From Clostridia bacterium (lineage in GTDB: Bacteria; Bacillota; Clostridia; Christensenellales; Aristaeellaceae), in assembly GCA_017484085.1 (NCBI GenBank), contig JAFUTW010000048.1, forward strand, positions 1 to 64,000: 64,000 nucleotides of DNA, in the 5' to 3' direction. This document shows positions 57,160 to 64,000 of the stretch, piece by piece. Position 1 is the stretch's first letter, and the number at the start of each line of letters is the position of its first letter. A program made the position numbers and the translations under genes. The notes under the pieces are model-generated. The model did no database searches. It was not told the origin of the DNA and was given only the letters and a program-made list of their open reading frames with translations.

Positions 57160-58236
57160 TTACAGCATATACGCGCATTCCCTGTCGAAGGAAATCCACG
57201 CCTCGTCCCCCACCCCGAAGACCTTCTTGTTTACGGGGCAATTGTCGTTGATCTTGACCATCGTCTCGCCCACGCGGAGGTGGTAGTACTGGTAGGAGCC
57301 CATAAAGCAGGAGAGCTCCACCCGGCCGGGCAGGATGCCCGTATCGCCGACTGCGATCGCCTCGGGCCGCAGGACAATCTTTCCGTCCTGCCCCGGCTGC
57401 ACGCTGCGGTCTGTCAGCACCTCCGCCTCGTGGCCGTCCACCGACACGCGGGCGCTCCTGTCGCCCGCGGCGACGACCTTGCAGGGCAGGAAATTGCACT
57501 CACCGATGAAATCGGCCACGAACTCGCTGTTCGGGTGATAGTAGATTTCCTTCGGGCTGCCCATCTGGGCGATCACGCCGCTCTTCATCAGGGTGATGCG
57601 GTCCGAGATGGACATCGCCTCACTCTGGTCGTGCGTCACGTAGATGGCCGTAATGCCCAGCTGCTGCTGGATTCTCCGGATCTCCGTGCGCATCTGCACG
57701 CGCAGCTTGGCGTCCAGGTTGGAAAGCGGCTCGTCGAAGAGCAGCACGCCCGGCTCCAGCACCAGGGCCCGGGCCAGCGCCACGCGCTGCTGCTGTCCGC
57801 CGGAGAGCTGGTTGGTGAAGCGGTTTTCCATGCCGTCCAGCCCGACCAGGTCCAGCATGTCGAACACGCGCCTGCGGATCTCCTCCTTGGGGATGTTCCG
57901 CAGCTTCAGGCCGTATGCCACGTTGTCGAAGATGTTCATGTGCGGGAAGAGCGCGTAGCTCTGGAAGACCATGGCCGTATCCCGCTTGTTGGGCGTCAGC
58001 TCGTTGATCGGCTCCTCCCCCAGGAAGATCTCGCCTTCGTCGGGCGATTCGAAGCCGGCGATCATGCGCAGCGTCGTCGTCTTTCCGCAGCCGGACGGGC
58101 CGAGCAGGGTGATAAACTCGCCCGGCTCGATCGTGAGATTCACGCTGTCGACCGCCTTGAACTCCTTTTTGGTCTTGGGATCCTGGTAAATTTTGGAGAC
58201 GTTCTGCAGACGGACGCCTTTCTTCTCCTTGCTCAT
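57160..58236 (-). CDS. ABC transporter ATP-binding protein, ferric/spermidine (FbpC/PotA) type
   Basis: A 358-residue ATPase with Walker A GPSGCGKTTT near residue 43, Q-loop FQSYALFPHM, signature LSGGQQQRVALARA near residue 140, Walker B LLFDEPLSNLD, H-loop VTHDQSEAM, and a C-terminal TOBE domain (LRPEAIAVGDTG). It powers the permease encoded just upstream, whose stop it overlaps as ATGA. The three-gene set (binding protein, fused permease, ATPase) has the form of Fe3+ or 2-aminoethylphosphonate/thiamine importers. Confidence 0.92.
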   Translation of the reverse strand: MSKEKKGVRLQNVSKIYQDPKTKKEFKAVDSVNLTIEPGEFITLLGPSGCGKTTTLRMIAGFESPDEGEIFLGEEPINELTPNKRDTAMVFQSYALFPHMNIFDNVAYGLKLRNIPKEEIRRRVFDMLDLVGLDGMENRFTNQLSGGQQQRVALARALVLEPGVLLFDEPLSNLDAKLRVQMRTEIRRIQQQLGITAIYVTHDQSEAMSISDRITLMKSGVIAQMGSPKEIYYHPNSEFVADFIGECNFLPCKVVAAGDRSARVSVDGHEAEVLTDRSVQPGQDGKIVLRPEAIAVGDTGILPGRVELSCFMGSYQYYHLRVGETMVKINDNCPVNKKVFGVGDEAWISFDRECAYML

Positions 58237-60281
58237 GCCCTGCCCTCCTTCAGCTGCTTCTTTTCAATGCGCTGCTGCCTGCGGCTGGTGCCGAAGAAGC
58301 TGAGCAGCACGTTCATCAGCGCGATGGAACCGTACACGATGATCATCAGCATCGTCGCCCACGCGCACGCTTCCGAGTACTCGCCGCGGTCCACCACCGT
58401 CATGATCTGCGGGGTAATCAGCTTGAAGGCCGGCGAGATGAGGAAGATAACCGCGCTGGTCGCGGTGATGGAACGGGCAAACGTCGTCACCAGGCCGCTG
58501 AGGAACGAATCCTTGATCAGCGGCAGCGTCACGGAGGTGAAGACCTTTCCGCTGTCCGCACCCATGTCGTAGGCGGATTCCTCGATGGATTTGTCGATCT
58601 GCCGCAGCGCCGCCACGCCGGAACGCGTGCCGACCGGCAGGCTGCGCACGACGAACGCGATGACGAGGATCGTTCCCGTTCCGGCCAGCACCAGATGGCC
58701 GCTGTTGAAGATGCCCGTGATGTATCCGCGCAGCAGCGCGATGCCCAGCACCGTGCCGGGGACGGCCATGGCGAACATCGTGACGAACTCGATGACCGCC
58801 CGCCCGAAGAACTTGCGCTTGACCACGAGATACGCGATGATCATGGACATGAACGAGGTGATGAAGGCCGCGATGAGCGAGAGCCGCATGGAATCCCAGA
58901 ACGGCTGCAGCCCACGGTCGAAAACCTTCTGGAAGTGCGTGGGCACGAGGTCGAATTTGCGGCCCCACTGCCGGAACATGGCGCCCAGCGGGATGAGGGC
59001 GTACATGCCGATGACGAAGACGGAGATGAGCAGGCAGAAGGTGACCAGCGGGATGACCACCGACTTGTCGCCGATGGGCTGGCGCGGCCGCGACGCCTTT
59101 CCGCTCAGCGTCGCCACGGACTTGCGCTCCAGCCAGTACTTCTCCAGCGTAAAGAGCACGATGGTGATGAGCAGCATCACCACGGACATGGCCGCCGGCA
59201 CGCGCGGGTCCCCCTGCAGCGCGTACTCGTTGTACACCATCTCGGCCAGGGTCCGGTAGTCGCCGCCGATCATCTGCGGGTTGGCAAAGTCCGCCACCGC
59301 CTCGATGAAGGTGACGAGGAACGCATTGCCGATACCCGGCAGCAGCAGCGGCAGCGTCACCGTCGTAAAGACCTTCCAGCGGGAGGCGCCCATATCCCGG
59401 GCCGATTCCTCCAGCGAGGGATCGATGTTGAGCAGCAGGCCCTTGAGCATCAGGTAGCAGACCGGGAAGAATGTCAGCACCTGCACCAACACGATGCCGT
59501 GCAGGCCGTTGATGTTCGCGTCCAGGATGCCCAGAAGCTGCCGCGTGATGAGGCCGCGCTTGCCGAAGAGCATGATTGCCGAAAGCGACAGCACGAAGGG
59601 CGGCGAGACGATGGGCAGCACGGAGATCACCCGGAACATGGGGCTGAACCGCGTCTTCGTGTACATGTCCACGTAGGCGAACACAAAGCCGATCAGCGTC
59701 GCGATGATGCCCGTGATGAAGCCGAGCAGCAGCGTGTTGCGCACGGCGCGCTGGAAGCTGCCGCGCGCAAACAGCGTCGCATAGGCGTCCAGCGAGAAGG
59801 CCGTCCTGCCCAGCTGCCCCTCGTTCTCCTTCAGTCGGGCGACGCGGGCGGCGATCTCCTCCTCCGTCACCGTCTCCCCCGCGCCCTCCAGCGCCGCGGC
59901 GAAGGCGGATATCTTCGCCCCGTCCGCCGCCTGCAGCGCCGCCTTCAGGGCAGCGCGCGTGCTGACGACGTCTTCCGCGTTGTTGCGCCGGTAGCGGTTG
60001 TACATCTTATGGAAGTCTCCTGCCGCCCGCCCCAGCGCGAGGAAGGGCTCCGCAGCCTCCCCCTGCGCCTTGCCGGCCGCCGCGCTCAGCCACTCGCCGT
60101 CCTCCTTCACCGCCGCGATCATCTCCGTCTCGCTGCGGGAGAAACTCTGCGTGGTGACGGTCAGCAGCGGATAGACGACGAAGAGCAGCAGAAAGGCCGC
60201 AATCAGCAGGATCACCATTACGAGGATGGGGTCGCCCAGCATCTTCTTCCGGTCCAGCTGTTTTCCCTTTGCGCTCGCCAC
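58233..60281 (-). CDS. ABC transporter permease, fused double domain (FbpB type)
   Basis: A 682-residue membrane protein with two permease halves of about six helices each. Coupling EAA-type loops are SARDMGASRWKVFTTVTLPLLLPG near residue 295 and SAYDMGADSGKVFTSVTLPLIKDS near residue 580. This arrangement is typical of FbpB/SfuB. A hydrophilic insert of about 120 residues lies between helix 1 and helix 2 (about 45-165), longer than the usual loop. It overlaps the ATPase gene and follows the binding protein after a 78-base spacer with a hairpin. Confidence 0.92.
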   Translation of the reverse strand: MASAKGKQLDRKKMLGDPILVMVILLIAAFLLLFVVYPLLTVTTQSFSRSETEMIAAVKEDGEWLSAAAGKAQGEAAEPFLALGRAAGDFHKMYNRYRRNNAEDVVSTRAALKAALQAADGAKISAFAAALEGAGETVTEEEIAARVARLKENEGQLGRTAFSLDAYATLFARGSFQRAVRNTLLLGFITGIIATLIGFVFAYVDMYTKTRFSPMFRVISVLPIVSPPFVLSLSAIMLFGKRGLITRQLLGILDANINGLHGIVLVQVLTFFPVCYLMLKGLLLNIDPSLEESARDMGASRWKVFTTVTLPLLLPGIGNAFLVTFIEAVADFANPQMIGGDYRTLAEMVYNEYALQGDPRVPAAMSVVMLLITIVLFTLEKYWLERKSVATLSGKASRPRQPIGDKSVVIPLVTFCLLISVFVIGMYALIPLGAMFRQWGRKFDLVPTHFQKVFDRGLQPFWDSMRLSLIAAFITSFMSMIIAYLVVKRKFFGRAVIEFVTMFAMAVPGTVLGIALLRGYITGIFNSGHLVLAGTGTILVIAFVVRSLPVGTRSGVAALRQIDKSIEESAYDMGADSGKVFTSVTLPLIKDSFLSGLVTTFARSITATSAVIFLISPAFKLITPQIMTVVDRGEYSEACAWATMLMIIVYGSIALMNVLLSFFGTSRRQQRIEKKQLKEGRA

Positions 60282-60310
60282 TCAAACCACCTCTACTTTA
60301 TAAGCTGTAA

Positions 60311-60339
60311 GGGCCGTCTGCCTGTCAGACAGACGGCCC
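60311..60339 (-). promoter_or_regulatory. Intergenic hairpin between binding protein and permease genes
   Basis: A stem GGGCCGTCTG / CAGACGGCCC with no following U-run. In ABC operons such hairpins usually stabilise the upstream mRNA and lower expression of the permease relative to the binding protein. Confidence 0.6.
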
Positions 60340-60359
60340 GGATGGGTTTGGCCGAAGGA

Positions 60360-61418
60360 TTACTCAGTCTGGATCTTGTCGTTGGAAATCGCGCTGTTCC
60401 ACTTCTCGATCAGCATGTTCTTGTTGGCGCCGGTCCACTGGGAATCGTAGTTGATGAGCTTGATGCCCATATCCACGAGCTCCTGCGCGGCCTCGGGATC
60501 CTTCGCGCCGTTGACGGTCAGGAACTGGAGGGAGCCGACGGTCTGGCCGATCTCCTGGCACTCGGGCGTCAGCGCGAACTCGATGAAGAGCTTCGCCTCG
60601 TCCAGATGCTTGCAGCCCTCGATGATTGCAGCGCCGCCGACTTCGTAGCCCGTGCCCTCGCTGGGCGCGGAGAGCACGAAGTTGTCGTAGCCCTGGTTGA
60701 CCTTGTAGTCGAGGCCGTTGTGCAGGAAGCCGACGCCCACGGCCGCCTCGCCCAGCGCAACCTGGTGGGACGTGCCGGAACCGGTCTTCACGTATGTGGT
60801 CACGTTTTTGTCCATGGCGGCGATCATCTCAAGCGCCTTCTCCTCGCCGAAGATCTGGAAGAGGATGGAGGTCACCATCACGCCCGTGCCGGTGGCGCCG
60901 GGGTTCGCCATGACCAGGAGGTTCTTGTACTCGGGCTTGGTCAGATCTTCCCAGGAGGTGGGCACCGGGATGCCGCGGGCTTCCAGTTCCTCTCCGTCGC
61001 AGATGAATCCGATCCAGCCGGAGTAGATGCCGACCCAGTACGGATAGCCGACGCCGTACTGTTCGCTGCGGTAGTTCGCCACGCCCTTGCAGTCCTCGAA
61101 GGCGTACAGCAGGCCCTCGTTTGCGGCCGCGATGTACGGATCCCAGGTGCCGCCGTACCACACGTCGGCCTGCGGGTTGTCGCGCTCTTCCTTGATGCGG
61201 GTGAAGCAGTCGTTGCCGCTCAGGCGGATGTAGCTGGTCTTGATGCCGGTTTTCTCTTCAAACGCCTTGCAGACAGCCGCCACGTGGGGCTCGTCCGATC
61301 CGCCGTAGACCATCAGCTCGCCGCCTTCCAGCGCGCGCCAGTCGATGTCCTCCGCCTGTGCGAACACTGCGATGCCCAGCATCATGACCGCAACCAACAA
61401 AGCAAGAATCTTTTTCAT
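60360..61418 (-). CDS. ABC transporter substrate-binding protein, ferric (FbpA/AfuA) type
   Basis: A 352-residue family 1 binding protein. The signal peptide spans residues 1-22 (LLVAVMMLGIAVFAQA-ED) and lacks a lipobox Cys. The mature part has LMVYGGSDEPHVAAVCKAFEEKTGI near residue 35, a DVWYGGTWDPYIAANE block near residue 80, and NPGATGTGVMVTSIL near residue 170, as in iron and aminoethylphosphonate binders. ATG 61418 follows AGGAGG by 7 bases. The operator and promoter lie upstream. Confidence 0.88.
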   Translation of the reverse strand: MKKILALLVAVMMLGIAVFAQAEDIDWRALEGGELMVYGGSDEPHVAAVCKAFEEKTGIKTSYIRLSGNDCFTRIKEERDNPQADVWYGGTWDPYIAAANEGLLYAFEDCKGVANYRSEQYGVGYPYWVGIYSGWIGFICDGEELEARGIPVPTSWEDLTKPEYKNLLVMANPGATGTGVMVTSILFQIFGEEKALEMIAAMDKNVTTYVKTGSGTSHQVALGEAAVGVGFLHNGLDYKVNQGYDNFVLSAPSEGTGYEVGGAAIIEGCKHLDEAKLFIEFALTPECQEIGQTVGSLQFLTVNGAKDPEAAQELVDMGIKLINYDSQWTGANKNMLIEKWNSAISNDKIQTE

Positions 61419-61448
61419 GTACAACCCTCCTATCAATCTCTCAAGCGT

Positions 61449-61467
61449 TTGGTGAAACTCTCACCAA
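61449..61467. promoter_or_regulatory. Palindromic operator at the ABC transporter promoter
   Basis: TTGGTGA-N5-TCACCAA is a perfect inverted repeat lying just downstream of the likely transcription start. Half-sites of this kind suit GntR/FCD regulators such as the one at 62756 (inference). Confidence 0.6.
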
Positions 61468-61476
61468 TCTGGATTC

Positions 61477-61506
61477 AGTATATACCGCTTGATGCCTAAA
61501 TGTCAA
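61477..61506 (-). promoter_or_regulatory. Promoter of the ferric-type ABC operon
   Basis: TTGACA and TATACT are separated by 18 bases on the minus strand. Confidence 0.7.
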
Positions 61507-61684
61507 TGCTTTAACGAGATCAATCCGTCTTTTTTTATGGAACCCTCTCCGTGCTTTCTTTCCCCTGCCGGTGTACAGCGCTCCGGGCCTGGCCTCAGTC
61601 GTCTTAAACCGTTTTCGCTGTTTTTGGAGGCAGATTTTTGTGTATTTTAACGTCATATTCTTATGTCTTTGCAGCGTATTGATC

Positions 61685-61713
61685 TTGACAGACGCCCTTT
61701 CTTTTGTTAATCT
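61685..61713 (+). promoter_or_regulatory. Promoter of the URO-D-family gene
   Basis: TTGACA and TAATCT are separated by 17 bases. A second -10-like TATGAT follows at about 61724. The divergent ABC promoter is about 180 bp away. Confidence 0.6.
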
Positions 61714-61785
61714 GATTCTGTGATATGATCAGAGACGGTTTCCGGCCGGCACCGCCAGCCGTCTGCGACAGAAAGGTCGTTTTCC

Positions 61786-62742
61786 ATGGATAAAAGGGAA
61801 CGTATCGCCGCCGCCATCGCCGGAGAGGCAACCGACAGGGTGTCCTGCGGCTTCTGGCATCACTTTGACAAAAAGGACGCGTTCGGAGTGGCTTCCGTCC
61901 GCGCGCACCTCGACTTTTACGAAGCGACGGACGCGGACGTGCTCAAGGTCATGAACGAGCACATGTACCGCCTGGAACAGGAAATACGCTGCGCCGAGGA
62001 CTGGCGGAAGGTCCGGCCCGTCCCGTTTGAGCGGACGGACTACCCCGATTACATTGAGGAGTTCCGCGCGATCCGGCGGGCCGTGCCCCGCGATGTGCCC
62101 CTGTGGGTCACCATCCACGGCGCGCTCGTTTCCGCCTACCACGCCACCGACACGCCCGGCCATTTTTCCAACCCGGACAACAGGGTTTCCCGCCATCTCC
62201 GGGAAGAACCGGAATCCGTAGCGCCCGCGCTGATGGCCGTTGCCGAGACCCTTGCCGATCTTTGCGACCGCCTCATCGACGCCGGTGCGGACGGCGTCTA
62301 CTACGCCGCGCTGGGCGGAGAGTCCTATCGCTTCTCCCAACAGCTGCTGGAAGAGTTCGTCATCCCGGCGGACCGCTACGTCATCAGCCGCGTAAAGGCG
62401 CGCGGGGCGACCGCCGTCCTGCACATCTGCAAGGACAAGGTCATGCTGCCGGCCTACCGCAGCATCGATGCCGACGTCTTCAACTGGGCCGTCCACGAGT
62501 GCCCCTATTCCCTGAAAGACGGCAGGAGCCTTTTCCCGGGCAAGACGCTTCTGGGCGGATTTGACGACCGCAGCGGTGTGCTGGTCGACGGCACAGAGGA
62601 AGAGATCGCAGCCGAGACGCACGCCATCCTCCGGGAAGCCGGCACCTCGCGCTTCATCCTCGGTGCGGACTGCACCCTGCCGGACGACGTCGATCTCGGT
62701 CGGGTGCGCGCCGCGAAAAAAGCGGTGCTGTCTTTCAAGTGA
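61786..62742 (+). CDS. Uroporphyrinogen decarboxylase (URO-D) family protein
   Basis: A 318-residue TIM-barrel protein of the URO-D/MtaA-CmuA superfamily. It has the N-terminal KRERIAAAIAGEATDRVSCGFWHHFD (R of the usual DRVP motif retained), ADGVYYAALGGESYRFSQ near residue 167, LHICKDKVMLPAYRSIDADVFNW near residue 205, and GKTLLGGFDDRSG near residue 255. True HemE signature residues are not obvious, so a methyl-transfer or other role is more likely. It precedes the GntR gene by 13 bases. Confidence 0.83.
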   Translation: MDKRERIAAAIAGEATDRVSCGFWHHFDKKDAFGVASVRAHLDFYEATDADVLKVMNEHMYRLEQEIRCAEDWRKVRPVPFERTDYPDYIEEFRAIRRAVPRDVPLWVTIHGALVSAYHATDTPGHFSNPDNRVSRHLREEPESVAPALMAVAETLADLCDRLIDAGADGVYYAALGGESYRFSQQLLEEFVIPADRYVISRVKARGATAVLHICKDKVMLPAYRSIDADVFNWAVHECPYSLKDGRSLFPGKTLLGGFDDRSGVLVDGTEEEIAAETHAILREAGTSRFILGADCTLPDDVDLGRVRAAKKAVLSFK

Positions 62743-62755
62743 AGTGAGGCCCGCC

Positions 62756-63385
62756 ATGCAAGAGCATAAACCCCTCACGCAGATGGTTTACGACGGGCTG
62801 TATGCGGACGTCATCAACGGCGTGCTCACGGCCAACGACATTCTCAACGAGAATGCGCTGGCGGAGCGCTTCCGCGTCAGCAAGTCCCCCGTCCGCGAGG
62901 CGCTCGTCTCCCTGTGCGACGACCGCGTTCTGCGCAGCATCCCGCGCGTGGGCTACAAGGTCATCCAGATCGCGCCAGGAGAGGTCCGCGAACTGGAGGA
63001 GGCGCGCTGTGCGCTGGAGACGCATATGCTGCGCAAGTCGTTTCCCTCGATCGGGCACGGCGAGATCGAGCTTTTGAAGCGTCACGTCACCGTGCTGCAG
63101 AACACGGCGTTCCCGCCCACCCGCTATGAGGCCTGGCAGCGCAACAGCCGCTTCCACCTGCAGCTCGCCTCCTATTCCGGCAACGGATACATGTGCGGCC
63201 TTCTGGACAGGACCCTGCGCACCTGCGCCCAGGCCGCGGGGCAGCACTTCGCCGGCGGACGCGAAGGAGAGCTTATGGACGGTCACCTTCACATCCGCAT
63301 CATCGCCGCGCTGGAAGCGCGCGACCTTCCCCTGGCCCTCTCCCTTCTGGAAGAGGATACGCGCCAGATCGGCTCCGGATCGTGA
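62756..63385 (+). CDS. GntR family regulator, FCD-type
   Basis: A 209-residue regulator. The winged HTH (about residues 8-70) reads VINGVLTANDILNENALAERFRVSKSPVREAL with the SPVREAL recognition helix. The C-terminal helical FCD-type effector domain (about 80-205) has metal-binding His candidates in RFHLQLASYSGN and LMDGHLHIRIIAALEARD. ATG 62756 is preceded by GTGAGG. It sits between the URO-D gene and a sugar-type binding protein gene and probably controls nearby transporters. Confidence 0.9.
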   Translation: MQEHKPLTQMVYDGLYADVINGVLTANDILNENALAERFRVSKSPVREALVSLCDDRVLRSIPRVGYKVIQIAPGEVRELEEARCALETHMLRKSFPSIGHGEIELLKRHVTVLQNTAFPPTRYEAWQRNSRFHLQLASYSGNGYMCGLLDRTLRTCAQAAGQHFAGGREGELMDGHLHIRIIAALEARDLPLALSLLEEDTRQIGSGS

Positions 63386-63407
63386 GCCGTCAGCCGTTAT
63401 ACCGCGC

Positions 63408-63433
63408 TTGACAGCTGTGAGGAAATCAGCTGT
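63408..63433 (+). promoter_or_regulatory. Candidate promoter/operator of the last binding-protein gene
   Basis: A consensus -35 TTGACA (63408-63413) overlaps an inverted repeat ACAGCTG-N9-CAGCTGT (63411-63433). The -10 is weak (TGTTAG at 17 bases), as in activated or repressed promoters. Confidence 0.45.
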
Positions 63434-63461
63434 TAGCATAAATAAGAAGGAGGGAATCCAA

Positions 63462-64000
63462 ATGAAGAAAACCCTGGCGTTGTTCATCGCCCTGGCGATG
63501 CTGCTGACAGCCTTTGCCGCAGCCACCGCCGAGCAGTATCCGGACGGCACGCTGGAAATCTACAGCACTGGCCAGCCGCAGTACCGCAAGATCTTCTATG
63601 ATGCCTGGCTGGATGAGCACCGCGACATCGCACCCGGCGTCACCATCGAGACCACGAAGATCGAGACCATGGCCGCAGGCCGCCAGCAGATCTCCATGGA
63701 CTACCTGGCCGGATCCTTTGAGGCCATGCCCGACATCATCATGATCGACACCGTCGAGATCCTCAACCTGCTGGATGCGGAGCTCCTGCTCGACATGACC
63801 GACTACTTTGCCCCCATGGCGGATCAGTTCGTTGACGGCGCCGTCAGCGACGCTACCGTCAACGGCCGCATCTGGGGCCTGCCGGACGCTGTGCGCCCGC
63901 AGCTGCTCTTCTACAATGCGAAGATCTTTGAGAAGTATGACATCGACCCGGCCATGATGTCCACGATGAACGGCTATCTGGAGGCCGGCCGCCTGCTCAA
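63462..64000 (+). CDS. Extracellular solute-binding protein family 1 (partial, runs off the window)
   Basis: The first 179 residues of a carbohydrate-type ABC binding protein. The signal peptide is MKKTLALFIALAMLLTAFAAATA-EQ, without a lipobox Cys. The mature N-terminus DGTLEIYSTGQPQYRKIFYDAWLDEH, the AGRQQISMDYLAGSFEAMPDIIMIDTVEIL block, and WGLPDAVRPQLLFYNAKIFEKYDIDP are typical of family 1 proteins binding sugars or glycerol-phosphates. GGAGGG lies 8 bases before the ATG. The gene continues past 64000, so permeases probably follow. Confidence 0.9.
   Translation, partial: MKKTLALFIALAMLLTAFAAATAEQYPDGTLEIYSTGQPQYRKIFYDAWLDEHRDIAPGVTIETTKIETMAAGRQQISMDYLAGSFEAMPDIIMIDTVEILNLLDAELLLDMTDYFAPMADQFVDGAVSDATVNGRIWGLPDAVRPQLLFYNAKIFEKYDIDPAMMSTMNGYLEAGRLL

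Noticed and set aside
58695..61499. Open frame of about 930 codons on the plus strand opposite the ABC permease and binding protein
   Set aside because: Low-complexity His/Arg/Asp-rich translation and no start signal. The minus-strand genes have unmistakable transporter motifs.

Overview
This 64 kb window reads as ordinary chromosome of a fairly GC-rich anaerobic Bacillota, most likely a Clostridia or Christensenellales-like gut or rumen lineage. The evidence is PyrR, a T-box leader on asnB, type I glutamine synthetase, a short SRP RNA, tRNA genes with encoded CCA ends, an infC-rpmI-rplT operon with an attenuator, a type III pantothenate kinase beside an ECF S-component, a CdaR/PucR-type regulator, and butyrate kinase. 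I see no rRNA, CRISPR array, prophage or insertion sequence. The only recombination gene is one small serine recombinase. The taxonomic assignment is inference.

Layout. 1-9.9 kb (mostly minus): an SH3-repeat secreted protein, a diacylglycerol-kinase-like enzyme, trmB, the serine recombinase, a THUMP rRNA methyltransferase (plus), a glutathione peroxidase with a broken aldo/keto reductase, and a five-gene overlapping operon (LytTR regulator, DUF3021 membrane protein, GNAT, PAP2, kinase-like). 10-11 kb: eight tRNA genes in two transcription units. 11-16.3 kb: HIT protein, mtaB, pyrR, SRP RNA, a tandem cyclic-nucleotide-binding protein, a cysteine desulfurase and a small membrane protein. 16.4-24.3 kb: a zinc-ribbon membrane protein with a serine hydrolase, asnB behind an asparagine T-box, glnA, and a lysA-type decarboxylase.

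24.3-33.6 kb: one minus-strand operon from a clear promoter, containing four family-2 glycosyltransferases, a polysaccharide pyruvyl transferase, an FrhB-type Fe-S protein, comEC and tadA. 33.6-43.2 kb: a C-terminal processing protease, a CdaR-like regulator, an MsmK-type sugar-ABC ATPase, a panT-coaX-hom operon behind a structured leader, a methyltransferase with a metallo-beta-lactamase-fold hydrolase, and a second SH3 protein. 43.3-53 kb: murI, a large secreted protein of unknown function, butyrate kinase, a tatD operon, a LysR regulator, a MATE pump and gpmA. 53-64 kb: an orphan peptide-type binding protein, a D-lactate-dehydrogenase-like enzyme, the infC-rpmI-rplT operon, a complete ferric-type ABC transporter, a URO-D-family protein, a GntR regulator, and the start of a family-1 binding protein that runs off the window.

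Genes that appear to work together are asnB and glnA (amide nitrogen), panT and coaX (pantothenate to CoA), the 28-33.5 kb surface-glycan set, and the ABC transporter with its palindromic operator near the GntR gene. The most unusual items are the aldo/keto reductase whose catalytic tyrosine codon reads TAA, the panT leader with mutually exclusive folds, the asnB T-box without a U-run, perfect palindromes at several promoters, and three substrate-binding proteins without a lipobox cysteine.
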